Shown here one piece after another: positions 8,029-18,399 of a stretch of DNA of 64,000 nucleotides. Every line of letters starts with the position of its first letter. Within the stretch, counting starts at the first letter, position 1. The notes beneath the pieces are model-generated. The model made no database searches and was not told the origin of the DNA. It saw only the letters and a program-made list of their open reading frames with translations. The DNA comes from Aquirufa beregesia (lineage in GTDB: Bacteria > Bacteroidota > Bacteroidia > Cytophagales > Spirosomataceae). The DNA lies in assembly GCF_011090385.1 (NCBI RefSeq), contig NZ_SEWW01000008.1:82041-146040 (forward strand). Reading direction: 5' to 3'. Both the position numbers and the translations under genes were made by a program.

Positions 8029-10317
8029 CTAATTTTTACCTTCCAATGTAACTGTAAATTGATCAAATGGCAATTGACTGACCAAATCATCTTCTTTTAT
8101 TTCATAAAATGCCTGATGGATATTGAATGGGTCATTACTTTCCACTTTCCAGTATGAACCGTCTTCTTGCATTTCATACGAATTAACGGTATCTCTTAAA
8201 TTCCATAACAAAATGGTAATGGCCATGTTCTTTGCTCTTGGATTGACCAATTCAAATAAAGACTCTATTCGGCGGTCAAAACTACGCACCATTACATCTG
8301 CCGAACCACCATATACTTTAGGCTCTCCGGCATTGTGAAAATAAAATATACGCGTATGTTCCAAATAATTACCCACAATGGATTTGATGTAAATATTTTC
8401 CGATAAACCATTTCTTTGGGGTCTCAAACAACAAATTCCTCGAACAATTAGTAATATAGGTACACCTACTTGGGAGGCTTCATACAATAACTCCATGGTT
8501 TGAGTATCTTGCAATGAATTGATTTTCAGGCATATACTAGATGGTAAACCATTCTGATGATTTACCATTTCCGTCCGAATCATTTCCAACAATCGATTTC
8601 GCATATCGCGTGGAGCGGTAATCAAATGCTCATAATGCGTCGGCATGGAATGCCCGGTTATAACATTGAAAAACTCAGAAATATCTTGGGTAATCCGACT
8701 ATCCGTAGTTAATAATCCAATATCCGTATACAGCTTGGCTGTATCTTCATTGTAATTTCCTGAAGAAAGATGCGCATAACTCATCACATAATATCCTTCA
8801 TTACGAATGACTTGTAATAATTTGGTATGCGTTTTTAAACCAGGAATACCATAGATAACAAAACATCCAGCCTTTTGTAATTTAGTGGCTTCTCGGATAT
8901 TGTTTTCTTCATCAAAACGAGCTTTAACCTCAAACAATACAGAAACGTGTTTTCCTTGTTCGGCCGCCCGCAACAAAGCATGTGAAATTCGAGAATTTTT
9001 CGAAATACGGTACAACGTAATTTTGATTGCCAATACATTCGGATCATCTGCCGCCTGATCGAGTAATTGAACCACCGGATCAAAATTATTATACGGGTGA
9101 TGAAGTAAAATATCCCCCCTTTTCATGGTCTCAAAAATATCATCAATCTTCACTGATTTGAGTCCTAAAGCTGGGACAACAGGAGGATTTGCGGCCATTT
9201 TCACCTTGAATTCTGGGTGTTTTACTATTTGCCAAAATGCGGTAAAATCTAAAATGGACGACTTAATGAAAATATCTGATTTCTCTAATGACCAGCGTTT
9301 CAACATTTCTTCCAACAGAAATTCGGAATGCTCCTTCTCCACCTCTACGCGCGTCACACGACCCAAACGGCGATCTTTAATTTTCTTTTTAATCTCATCC
9401 ACAAAATCGATTTCAGCATCTTCATGCTCCACCACATCAAAATCACCATTCCGGGTAATTCGGAATAAGGTAGTAGACTCAATTTCTACATTACGATACA
9501 GAACTTGTAAGTGATGACGGATCAATTGTTCAATCGGTAAGAAAAGAATTTTATCGTCTCTTTCAATCACATAAAAACGGGCCAAATTCAAAGGAATTTG
9601 AACAAAAGAAATCTTTTTATCTTTTTCTGACTTATGCTTTCCATGTACCTTTTTATCGGAAGCACCTATGGTCACTACCCCAAAAATCAAGGTTTTAGCC
9701 AATAAACTTGGGAAAGTATGGGTATGGTCAAAGACCATGGGAGTTAACATGGGATAAATGGTACGGTGGAAATACGTTTCCACTTCTTGCATTTCTTCCG
9801 ATGTTAGATCATCCAAATTAGCCAGCAACAGACCATTCTCAGGAAAAAGAGGTAGTATTTCCTCAACAAACAGGCGGTGTTTCTCCTGACTAAACTCTTG
9901 AGCAGAAGCAATCAAGGTTTGTTTGAATGGTACTTCTCTCAAACCAGAATAATCCGTCCTCTCTTTTCCAAAATCAATGTAATTATACAAGGACCCAATG
10001 CGAATCGTAAAAAACTCATCCAAATTGGAAGCTGTAATAGCTAAGAATTTTAAACGATCAAATAAGGTTCGTTGATCATCTCTCGCCTGATCTAAAACTC
10101 GCTCATCAAACTTTAACCAAGACAAATCCCTGGAGATAAATTTCGACTTTGCAATGATGTCCTTCGACTTTTGCATCGCCTTCTCAATTTTCCACGAAGA
10201 ATCCTTAGGAGCGACCAAATTGATCTTCCAATTCTTAGGCTTTAGTAATGACAAAAGATTCCCTGTGGAGGAATCTTTTGTATCGCTATGTTTGACTGCT
10301 TTATTCGAATGATCCAT
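8029..10317 (-). CDS. ppk1: Polyphosphate kinase 1
   Basis: A 762-residue PPK1, which reversibly polymerises the ATP gamma-phosphate into inorganic polyphosphate. The N-terminal domain (from about residue 58, ISRDLSWLKFDERVL) is followed by the head domain and two PLD-like C-terminal domains. The autophosphorylated histidine is visible in LKTHTK near residue 497, followed by the conserved SYAHLSSGNYNEDTAKLYTD segment. About 55 poorly conserved residues precede the usual start; ATG at 10315-10317 is used. It is flanked at close range by the CNT gene and a 70-residue gene. Confidence 0.96.
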   Translation of the reverse strand: MDHSNKAVKHSDTKDSSTGNLLSLLKPKNWKINLVAPKDSSWKIEKAMQKSKDIIAKSKFISRDLSWLKFDERVLDQARDDQRTLFDRLKFLAITASNLDEFFTIRIGSLYNYIDFGKERTDYSGLREVPFKQTLIASAQEFSQEKHRLFVEEILPLFPENGLLLANLDDLTSEEMQEVETYFHRTIYPMLTPMVFDHTHTFPSLLAKTLIFGVVTIGASDKKVHGKHKSEKDKKISFVQIPLNLARFYVIERDDKILFLPIEQLIRHHLQVLYRNVEIESTTLFRITRNGDFDVVEHEDAEIDFVDEIKKKIKDRRLGRVTRVEVEKEHSEFLLEEMLKRWSLEKSDIFIKSSILDFTAFWQIVKHPEFKVKMAANPPVVPALGLKSVKIDDIFETMKRGDILLHHPYNNFDPVVQLLDQAADDPNVLAIKITLYRISKNSRISHALLRAAEQGKHVSVLFEVKARFDEENNIREATKLQKAGCFVIYGIPGLKTHTKLLQVIRNEGYYVMSYAHLSSGNYNEDTAKLYTDIGLLTTDSRITQDISEFFNVITGHSMPTHYEHLITAPRDMRNRLLEMIRTEMVNHQNGLPSSICLKINSLQDTQTMELLYEASQVGVPILLIVRGICCLRPQRNGLSENIYIKSIVGNYLEHTRIFYFHNAGEPKVYGGSADVMVRSFDRRIESLFELVNPRAKNMAITILLWNLRDTVNSYEMQEDGSYWKVESNDPFNIHQAFYEIKEDDLVSQLPFDQFTVTLEGKN

Positions 10318-10324
10318 TGTTTAT

Positions 10325-10537
10325 TTAGGCATTTGAATGTTTAATTGCTTCGTAATCTGAACCCAAGCGGCCTACTTCGTGAAGTAGATATCGTTGAAGC
10401 TCAACATTAAAAACTTTCTTTTCCTCTTCATCTAAACTCGCATAAAAGTCCTTCAATTCCTGATTGATGGTCTTTTTCTCCGCTTGGTCAGCCGCATTGA
10501 TGGATCTGACGTGATACGATTTAAAATCAAACTGCAT
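10325..10537 (-). CDS. Small acidic/basic helical protein, unknown
   Basis: A 70-residue protein of unknown function, charged and predicted mostly helical (many E, K, D, L), without signal peptide or cysteine motifs. It is tightly packed between gyrB (4-base gap) and ppk1 (7-base gap) on the same strand, which supports real translation and cotranscription. No family is recognised; it may be a lineage-specific conserved gene. Function is not inferred. Confidence 0.65.
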   Translation of the reverse strand: MQFDFKSYHVRSINAADQAEKKTINQELKDFYASLDEEEKKVFNVELQRYLLHEVGRLGSDYEAIKHSNA

Positions 10538-10541
10538 ACTA

Positions 10542-12563
<2,022 letters not shown>

Positions 12564-12599
12564 CTAAAAATTCTAGAATTAATTTTTTAAAAATAAGGA

Positions 12600-12638
12600 T
12601 TTTTTCCCTGAAAAACTAGTAATTCCTCAGGGAAAAAA
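12600..12638 (-). terminator. Inverted repeat downstream of purH
   Basis: A 12-bp inverted repeat (12600-12611 and 12627-12638, core TTTTTTCCCTGA) lies directly after the purH stop. On the minus strand the hairpin is not followed by a clean U tract, so termination is only plausible. Confidence 0.4.
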
Positions 12639-12649
12639 TGCACAGAATC

Positions 12650-14170
12650 TTAATGTTTGAAATGACGAATTCCTGTCATGACCATGGCCATTTGATGGGC
12701 ATCACAGAAATTGATGGAATCTTGATCCTTGATAGATCCTCCTGGCTGAGTCACGGCTACTACGCCTGCTTGACTAGCAATCTCTACACAATCTGGGAAT
12801 GGGAAAAAGGCATCAGATGCCATCACAGCACCTTGCAAATCAAAGCCAAATTCTTTGGCCTTTTCTATCGCTTGTTTTAAAGCATCCACACGAGATGTTT
12901 GGCCTACTCCTGAAGCCAGTAACTGACCTTCCTTGGCTAAAACAATGGTATTGGATTTGGTATGCTTACAAATCTTCAAAGCAAATGCTAAGGCTCTTTT
13001 TTGTTCTTCCGTAGGTGCTAAGGCAGTCACTGTTTTAAAATCCGCGACACCTTCCATCACTAAATCTTTATCTTGCTCCAAAACCCCATTCAATAATGTC
13101 TTGAACATCACCTTAGGGAATTCTACTTGATTTCTTTTTAGAAGAATGCGATTCTTCTTCGTTTTTAATATCTCTAATGCCTCCTCAGAAAAGGATGGAG
13201 CAATTAAAATTTCACAGAATAAAGGATTGATGGATTCCGCTGCAGCTTTATCCACTTCCTGATTGGTTGCCAATACCCCTCCAAATGCCGAAACGGGGTC
13301 GCAAGCCAAAGCCTTATCATAGGCTTCTTTCACCGAATTGCCTGTTGCCACGCCGCAAGCATTCATGTGTTTAATAATAACAAAGGCTGTTTCTTCAAAC
13401 TCATCCAACAAGGATAAACAAGCATCCACATCCACTAAGTTGTTATAAGACAACTCTTTCCCATGCAATTTGTCAAACAATGCAGCTATATCTCCATAAA
13501 ACTTACCTTGCTGGTGAGGATTTTCTCCATAACGTAAGGTATGAGAAGGCAATGCCGTATAATTGGCTAAATTGGCGGTTTCTCCAGCGAAATAACGCTG
13601 AATAGCTCCATCATAATGCGAGGATACCGTAAAAGCCTTTTGAGCAAAACTTCTTCTTTGTTCCAACGTTGTACCTGCTCCATTCACATCAAAAATGGAA
13701 GATACCTCCGCATATTGATCTCTCGAAGATACAATTAGCACATCAGCAAAGTTTTTTGCTGCACCACGAATCAAAGAAATACCACCAATGTCTATTTTTT
13801 CAATAATGTCTTCATCAGATGCACCAGAAGCAACTGTTTCTTCAAAGGGATACAAATCCACCATGACCAAATCCAACGCTGGAATTTCATATTGCTTAGC
13901 TACTTCCACATCGGAAGCATGGTCTCTACGGTACAAAATACCACCAAAAACTTTGGGATGTAAGGTTTTAACACGACCTCCAAAAATGGAAGGGTAGCCT
14001 GTTAAATCCTCTACTGCAATGACCGGAATACCTAATTCTTCGATAAATGATTGAGTTCCACCGGTAGAATACAAGGTCACTCCTTCTTCATGAAGTTTTT
14101 GAATGATAGGTGCTAAACCATCTTTGTAATAAACAGAAATTAAGGCTGATTGAATTTTTTTAATCGACAT
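12650..14170 (-). CDS. purH: Bifunctional AICAR transformylase/IMP cyclohydrolase
   Basis: PurH performs the last two steps of de novo IMP synthesis: formylation of AICAR with 10-formyl-THF, then cyclisation. An N-terminal MGS-like cyclohydrolase domain (STGGTQ, GGRVKTLHPK) is followed by the AICAR transformylase domain with LRYGENPHQ, KHMNACGVA and the C-terminal ASDAFFPFPD and QPGGSIKDQD stretches. The frame is open nine codons further upstream, but MSIKKIQSALISVY at 14170 matches the family start, giving 506 residues. It appears monocistronic. Confidence 0.96.
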   Translation of the reverse strand: MSIKKIQSALISVYYKDGLAPIIQKLHEEGVTLYSTGGTQSFIEELGIPVIAVEDLTGYPSIFGGRVKTLHPKVFGGILYRRDHASDVEVAKQYEIPALDLVMVDLYPFEETVASGASDEDIIEKIDIGGISLIRGAAKNFADVLIVSSRDQYAEVSSIFDVNGAGTTLEQRRSFAQKAFTVSSHYDGAIQRYFAGETANLANYTALPSHTLRYGENPHQQGKFYGDIAALFDKLHGKELSYNNLVDVDACLSLLDEFEETAFVIIKHMNACGVATGNSVKEAYDKALACDPVSAFGGVLATNQEVDKAAAESINPLFCEILIAPSFSEEALEILKTKKNRILLKRNQVEFPKVMFKTLLNGVLEQDKDLVMEGVADFKTVTALAPTEEQKRALAFALKICKHTKSNTIVLAKEGQLLASGVGQTSRVDALKQAIEKAKEFGFDLQGAVMASDAFFPFPDCVEIASQAGVVAVTQPGGSIKDQDSINFCDAHQMAMVMTGIRHFKH

Positions 14171-14300
14171 GGGGCTTGGAAATAAATGAAGCCACAAAGG
14201 TACGAATTAAAACAAAAATCGACTAATGAAAATGTGAGTGATTATTTAGGGAAATGGTTCCTATATGTAGAGAAAAATCAATAGACCATCCTTAAGGTAT

Positions 14301-14330
14301 AAAAAGGAATCCATGAAAATCATGGATTCC
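14301..14330 (-). terminator. Rho-independent terminator after GH88 gene
   Basis: A perfect 10-bp stem (14306-14315 and 14321-14330, GGAATCCATG) with a 5-base loop is followed on the minus strand by five Us. It lies 22 bases past the GH88 stop codon and ends the leftward kduD-GH88 transcript. Confidence 0.85.
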
Positions 14331-14351
14331 CCGAATTCATTTCTCTTAGAT

Positions 14352-15524
14352 TTACTTTTTACTTTTCTTATTCAGAGCCGCATAGCGCAAAAGGCCTTCT
14401 AAATAATAGTAATCAGCATAAACCAAGGGCACATCAATTTCAGAGTTTAATGATTTTGCCCCTACACAATGCTTGATCAGAAAATTATTATTCTCTCCCA
14501 AAGCGGCCCGATAAGCTGGACTCGACAAAGCACTTAACATGGTCACAGCGTCTTGGCAATAACGTTTACCCTTAGCTCCTGAATAAGTACTCAACTCAAA
14601 CAAGGCTGAAGCGGTAATAGCCCCTGCAGAAGCGTCTCGCTCTTCATGGGGAATATTGGGAGCATAAAAATCCCAATAAGGTATTTTATCTGCGGGTAAA
14701 TTGGGGTGATTCAAATAGAAATCGGCGATTTTTTGAGCAAAATCCAAGTACTTTTTATTCTTGGTTTCACGGTACATGGTGGTAAAGCCATAAATAGCCC
14801 AAGCGTGGCCTCTAGTCCAGGTGGACTCGTCTTGATAACCTTGATGCTGTTTCTTGGCTAAGACCTTTCCTTCTTCATCATATAAAATAACGTGATAGCT
14901 AGAATAATCGGGGCGAAAATGGTGTTTGATGGTATTTTCAGCATGGGTGATGGCTATATCATGAAATCGCTGATCACCTGTTTCTCTGGAAGCCCAAAAT
15001 AACAAGTCCAAGTTCATCATATTATCAATAATCACAGGGTATTTAAATCCACCTTTAAAGCTATTCCAAGATTTAATGAGTCCCACTTTTGGATCAAATC
15101 GGGTTGCTAAAGATTTAGCTGACTGAATTAAAACCTGTTTAGCTTGTGGATCTTTGGTTAAGCGCAATTGATTTCCGAAGGAATCAAACATCATAAATCC
15201 TAAATCATGCGTACCAGTATTGTACTGCTCTTTCTTGACGGCTGCAGTCCAAAGTCGGGCTGCTTTCTCCCACTGAGGATCTTTGGTTTTCTCGTATAAA
15301 AACCAGAGACTACCAGGAAAAAAACCGGAGCACCACCAACTAGAAGGCATATTTCGATAGGTTCCATCTGGCCGAGCTGAATGAACCGTGGTGCTGGTAT
15401 CTGGGTGATCCGCCAGCATGCGTTGGTATTGTTGACCTGCCAAAGCAAACTGCTTGTTGACATCCATTTTCTGAGCAAAAAGCCCTGTACTGAGGAAGCA
15501 CAAAATTAAATAAACATGTTTCAT
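14352..15524 (-). CDS. Glycoside hydrolase family 88 unsaturated glucuronyl hydrolase, secreted
   Basis: A 390-residue protein starting with a Sec signal peptide (MKHVYLILCFLSTGLFAQ), hence periplasmic or exported. The (alpha/alpha)6-barrel motifs fit GH88: SWWCSGFFPGSLW, the Asp-bearing HDLGFMMFDS, DNMMNLDLLFWAS with the second Asp, and TRGHAWAIYG. Such enzymes remove 4,5-unsaturated uronic acids from lyase-made oligosaccharides by vinyl-ether hydration. The start at 15524 is chosen because it opens the signal peptide. The neighbour is a KduD-type dehydrogenase, which processes the released sugar acid after isomerisation. Confidence 0.9.
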   Translation of the reverse strand: MKHVYLILCFLSTGLFAQKMDVNKQFALAGQQYQRMLADHPDTSTTVHSARPDGTYRNMPSSWWCSGFFPGSLWFLYEKTKDPQWEKAARLWTAAVKKEQYNTGTHDLGFMMFDSFGNQLRLTKDPQAKQVLIQSAKSLATRFDPKVGLIKSWNSFKGGFKYPVIIDNMMNLDLLFWASRETGDQRFHDIAITHAENTIKHHFRPDYSSYHVILYDEEGKVLAKKQHQGYQDESTWTRGHAWAIYGFTTMYRETKNKKYLDFAQKIADFYLNHPNLPADKIPYWDFYAPNIPHEERDASAGAITASALFELSTYSGAKGKRYCQDAVTMLSALSSPAYRAALGENNNFLIKHCVGAKSLNSEIDVPLVYADYYYLEGLLRYAALNKKSKK

Positions 15525-15570
15525 AGGTTTGTAATTTGTTTCAAAGATGTTAGCTATCAAATTTATGCCC

Positions 15571-15614
15571 CATCATTTATAACTTATAATTTATCATTTA
15601 TCATTTACAATTTA
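15571..15614. repeat. AT-rich degenerate short repeats after kduD
   Basis: The short spacer between the SDR stop and the GH88 gene consists of repeated ATTTATCATTTAT-like words. A similar word mix starts right after the NAD kinase stop at 63844. These may be slippage-derived spacers; no function is evident. Confidence 0.5.
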
Positions 15615-16370
15615 TCACCTACCCATCCATCCTCCATCGACAGTCAGGATTGTTCCATGCACATAATTAGATGCCTCTGAAGCCAAAAACACCAAAGGCC
15701 CTTTAAAATCATTAGGATTCCCCCATCTTCCAGCAGGGATCCGACTTAAAATAGAAGTACTCCGATCTGGATCATCCCGTAGTGCGGCGGTATTATCGGT
15801 TGCGATATATCCTGGAGCAATAGCATTGACATTGATTCCTTTAGATGCCCACTCGTTGGCCAAGGCCATGGTCAACCTGGCAATTCCTCCCTTACTAGCC
15901 GCATAACCTGGCACATTAATTCCTCCTTGAAAACTCAGTAAGGAAGCGGTAAAAATAATTTTACCAGAGCCTTGTTTCAACATGATGCGACCAATCTCCC
16001 GACTCAAAATAAACTGTGAAGTTAAATTCACTTCTAACACTTCATCCCAATATTCATCGGAGTGCTCTGCCGCAGGATCACGTAAAATCGTTCCTGCATT
16101 ATTGACTAATATGTCAATTCTAGGAAAATCATAGCTGACATTTTTGATGAGCTGATACAAAGATTCTCGATTGGAAAAATCGGCTTGATAGGCTTTGAAT
16201 TTTCGTCCCAGTGAAAGGATTTCTTTCTCGATTTCAGATCCTTGTAATTCCAAATTAGCTGATACACCAATAATATCGGCACCAGCTTCTGCCAAACCTA
16301 TGGCCATAGCTTTACCTATACCTCGTTTACATCCAGTTACTAAAGCTACTTTTCCACTTAAATCAAACAT
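15615..16370 (-). CDS. kduD: SDR oxidoreductase, 2-deoxy-D-gluconate 3-dehydrogenase type (KduD-like)
   Basis: A 251-residue classical short-chain dehydrogenase. The cofactor loop TGCKRGIG is at residues 12-19, the NNAG motif near 90-93, and the catalytic Ser143, Tyr156 and Lys160 are present. Length and the FDLSGKVALVTG start match KduD, which reduces 5-keto-4-deoxyuronate-derived diketones to KDG. The frame is open 17 codons further upstream, but MFDLSGK at 16370 is the sensible start. It is upstream of GH88 on the same strand, which supports the uronate role. Another sugar or alcohol SDR function remains possible. Confidence 0.8.
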   Translation of the reverse strand: MFDLSGKVALVTGCKRGIGKAMAIGLAEAGADIIGVSANLELQGSEIEKEILSLGRKFKAYQADFSNRESLYQLIKNVSYDFPRIDILVNNAGTILRDPAAEHSDEYWDEVLEVNLTSQFILSREIGRIMLKQGSGKIIFTASLLSFQGGINVPGYAASKGGIARLTMALANEWASKGINVNAIAPGYIATDNTAALRDDPDRSTSILSRIPAGRWGNPNDFKGPLVFLASEASNYVHGTILTVDGGWMGR

Positions 16371-16553
16371 CTTGGTTTCAATTTTACATTCAAAAGCTGA
16401 ATCTTGGATAAAATTACTCAAAGTACTAAAATACGTCTTAAAAAGGATTTTAATCGCTTTTCATCAATCAATTGATATTTATTCAAAACTTGATTTAGCG
16501 CAAGTTTTTTAAAAATCAAAAGTTGCAATTTTAAATTTCAAATTGACAACAAT

Positions 16554-16766
16554 ATGACAAAAAAATCGAATCATGTAGTTCCTACGCTTTCAGGAGGTTG
16601 GTCAGTTAAAAAATTAGGCACTTCCAAGGCAATTAGAAATTTCGATAGCCAAGAAAAAGCCATCGAGTACGGGCAAAAGCTAAGTCAAAATCAAAAAACA
16701 GATTTTTACATCCATAAAAAGAATGGCATGGTAGAGAACAAATACTCCTTTAGTGCCAATAAATAA
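16554..16766 (+). CDS. DUF2188-like small protein
   Basis: A 70-residue protein resembling DUF2188: a GGWSVKKLGTSKA strand pair, then a helix (SQEKAIEYGQKLSQ) and a strand pair (TDFYIHKKNGMV), the beta-beta-alpha-beta pattern typical of these small proteins. It is probably cytoplasmic. It ends two bases before the following 206-residue gene, so the pair is translationally linked. DNA is AT-richer than the neighbouring sugar genes, suggesting transfer. DUF2188 proteins are often seen in accessory loci; function is unknown. Confidence 0.75.
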   Translation: MTKKSNHVVPTLSGGWSVKKLGTSKAIRNFDSQEKAIEYGQKLSQNQKTDFYIHKKNGMVENKYSFSANK

Positions 16767-16768
16767 TA

Positions 16769-17389
16769 ATGGATTTTGAAAAGAATATTTTCATTAATTG
16801 TCCATTTGATGAAACATTTAAAAACGATTTGTTAAAGCCTATTATTTACATTGTTTTAAAGAACGGTTTCAATCCTAGACTTTCTCTTGAAGTATCCGAT
16901 TCTGGACAATCTCGGCTTTTAAAAATAACTGAAATTATTAAGCACTGTAAATTTAGTATTCATGACCTATCAAAAGTAAAATCAACAAAAGCAAATGAAT
17001 TTGCTAGAATGAATATGCCTTTTGAACTCGGCATTGATTATGGCCTAAGAAACTCTGAAGTGAAACCACTGGGTGAAAAACATTTTTTGATTCTAGAGGC
17101 AAAAAAGCATGATTATATGAAGGCTTTATCAGACATAAATGGTCTTGATACAAAAGCCCATAAAAATGAAACAAAAGAGCTTTTCAAATGCCTATATTCT
17201 TGGTTTAGTGAAACATTAAGAATAAATAAACAAGATCCACCCAAGAAAACATTTGATGACTTTATGCAATTCAATTCTTGGCTATTTGATGAAAAGTTAA
17301 ATCGATTTCAAAATGAAATTATAGCTTTGGACTACATTCAAAACATCACGATCCCAGAATACATTCAGGAAATAAAAGATCAATTTTAA
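16769..17389 (+). CDS. TIR/deoxyribosyltransferase-like fold protein, possible defence effector
   Basis: A 206-residue protein of uncharacterised type. The order of motifs resembles TIR-like and nucleoside 2-deoxyribosyltransferase-like Rossmannoid folds: a first strand FINCPFD (8-14), a helix, a RLSLEVSDSGQSRL segment, SIHDLS (63-68) in the place of the 'aDlt' strand, and FELGIDYGLR (85-94) with a Glu where the family's catalytic Glu normally lies. The C-terminal 100 residues are helical. The fold call is inference by eye. Two-base spacing from the DUF2188 gene suggests a two-gene unit; possible roles are NAD or nucleotide cleavage in phage defence. Confidence 0.6.
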   Translation: MDFEKNIFINCPFDETFKNDLLKPIIYIVLKNGFNPRLSLEVSDSGQSRLLKITEIIKHCKFSIHDLSKVKSTKANEFARMNMPFELGIDYGLRNSEVKPLGEKHFLILEAKKHDYMKALSDINGLDTKAHKNETKELFKCLYSWFSETLRINKQDPPKKTFDDFMQFNSWLFDEKLNRFQNEIIALDYIQNITIPEYIQEIKDQF

Positions 17390-17422
17390 TTCAGTTGAAA
17401 GAATCTTAATTTTCAAAAAAAA

Positions 17423-18268
17423 CTATTTAAGAATCTTCTTCCTATATTGATTCGGGCTTTCTCCAATGGTCCTGGTAAAAATTTTAGTAAAATACGACAA
17501 TGACTCAAATCCACAGGCAAAAGCAATATCGCCTATACTTTGATCCTGTACTAACATTTTCTTTGCTTGGGTGATGCGATATTGATTCACATAATGGCTA
17601 AAGGTGAGTTGCGTTTTTGATTTAAAATACCGACAAAAGGCTTCTTTCGACAAATGACATTTCTCGGCTATTTCATCCAATGGAATAGATTCCATATAGT
17701 GATTTTCAACCCATTCCTTCACGATTTTCCAACGCTGCTGATTCTTTTGTGAAGGATTTTCCCAGGTCGCCATTTCATTCAAATAAATGGGTTTCATTTC
17801 CTTAGCCAACACTTGAAAAATCGACAAAATCTCAATAAACTGTTCAAAATGCGAATACTCAGGTAAAGCTATCAAACGCTGACCCAATTCCACTTTCCTG
17901 TCTCCTTCAAAAACGATTCCCGTTTTTGCCCTTTCAAATAATTCCTTGATTGCATGCAATTCCGGTACTTCTGCCCAAGTCCTCCCCAAAAAATCTTCCT
18001 TCATCTGAACCACTATTTTACGGTAGGGTACTTTCAACCCATAATCAAAATTTAAATGAGGAATGTGCGGACCTATAAACACTAAATCACTTTGTTGGTA
18101 TTGACTCACATGACTTCCTACCCTTCTAGGGCCTGCCTCCGCTTCGATATAAAGTAATTCATATTCTGGATGAGAATGCCATAAATAAAAATCTTGCAAA
18201 TGGGGAGTCTGCAAAATCCGAAATGAACTTTCCTCCTGGATTTGTATCGCTTCAAACTGAACCTTCAT
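17423..18268 (-). CDS. AraC family transcriptional regulator
   Basis: A 281-residue regulator with an N-terminal cupin-like sensing domain (YLWHSHPEYELLYIEAEAGP near 28-47) and a C-terminal double helix-turn-helix, including IAEKCHLSKEAFCRYFKS and IGDIAFACGFESLSYFTKIF, followed by GESPNQYRK. The start is set at the ATG at 18266-18268 rather than the TTG three codons upstream. It is divergent from the PhyH gene and close to GH88/GH105 genes, so it may control uronate or related sugar catabolism in response to a sugar ligand. The ligand is unknown. Confidence 0.9.
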   Translation of the reverse strand: MKVQFEAIQIQEESSFRILQTPHLQDFYLWHSHPEYELLYIEAEAGPRRVGSHVSQYQQSDLVFIGPHIPHLNFDYGLKVPYRKIVVQMKEDFLGRTWAEVPELHAIKELFERAKTGIVFEGDRKVELGQRLIALPEYSHFEQFIEILSIFQVLAKEMKPIYLNEMATWENPSQKNQQRWKIVKEWVENHYMESIPLDEIAEKCHLSKEAFCRYFKSKTQLTFSHYVNQYRITQAKKMLVQDQSIGDIAFACGFESLSYFTKIFTRTIGESPNQYRKKILK

Positions 18269-18399
18269 TTTAACCAAATTGATAATTTAATCTCTATACT
18301 ACACAATAAATATCAATATTGTTATAAAAGTGGTTAATTCTATCTTAAAAATAGAAATTGACTCTTGCTAATTTGCATCATTCAAATTTCAAACAAAAC
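18269..18399. promoter_or_regulatory. Divergent promoter region of AraC regulator and PhyH gene
   Basis: This AT-rich gap holds both divergent promoters and is the natural site for AraC binding. No clear palindrome or repeated operator was recognised. Confidence 0.4.

Noticed and set aside
8835..9083. Other minus-strand open frames inside ppk1 and similar long genes
   Set aside because: They lie in alternate frames of strongly supported genes and have no motifs.
12600..12638. Strong terminator after purH
   Set aside because: The stem is real, but the minus-strand side lacks a proper U tract, so only low confidence was given.
16485..16510. AACTTG...CAAGTT hairpin with T run, possible plus-strand terminator
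   Set aside because: No plus-strand gene lies upstream of it, only a short AT-rich gap after the kduD start; probably chance.
18358..18399. TTG start of the PhyH gene
   Set aside because: The extra residues before the ATG at 18400 are not conserved-looking and lie in the probable promoter gap with the AraC gene.
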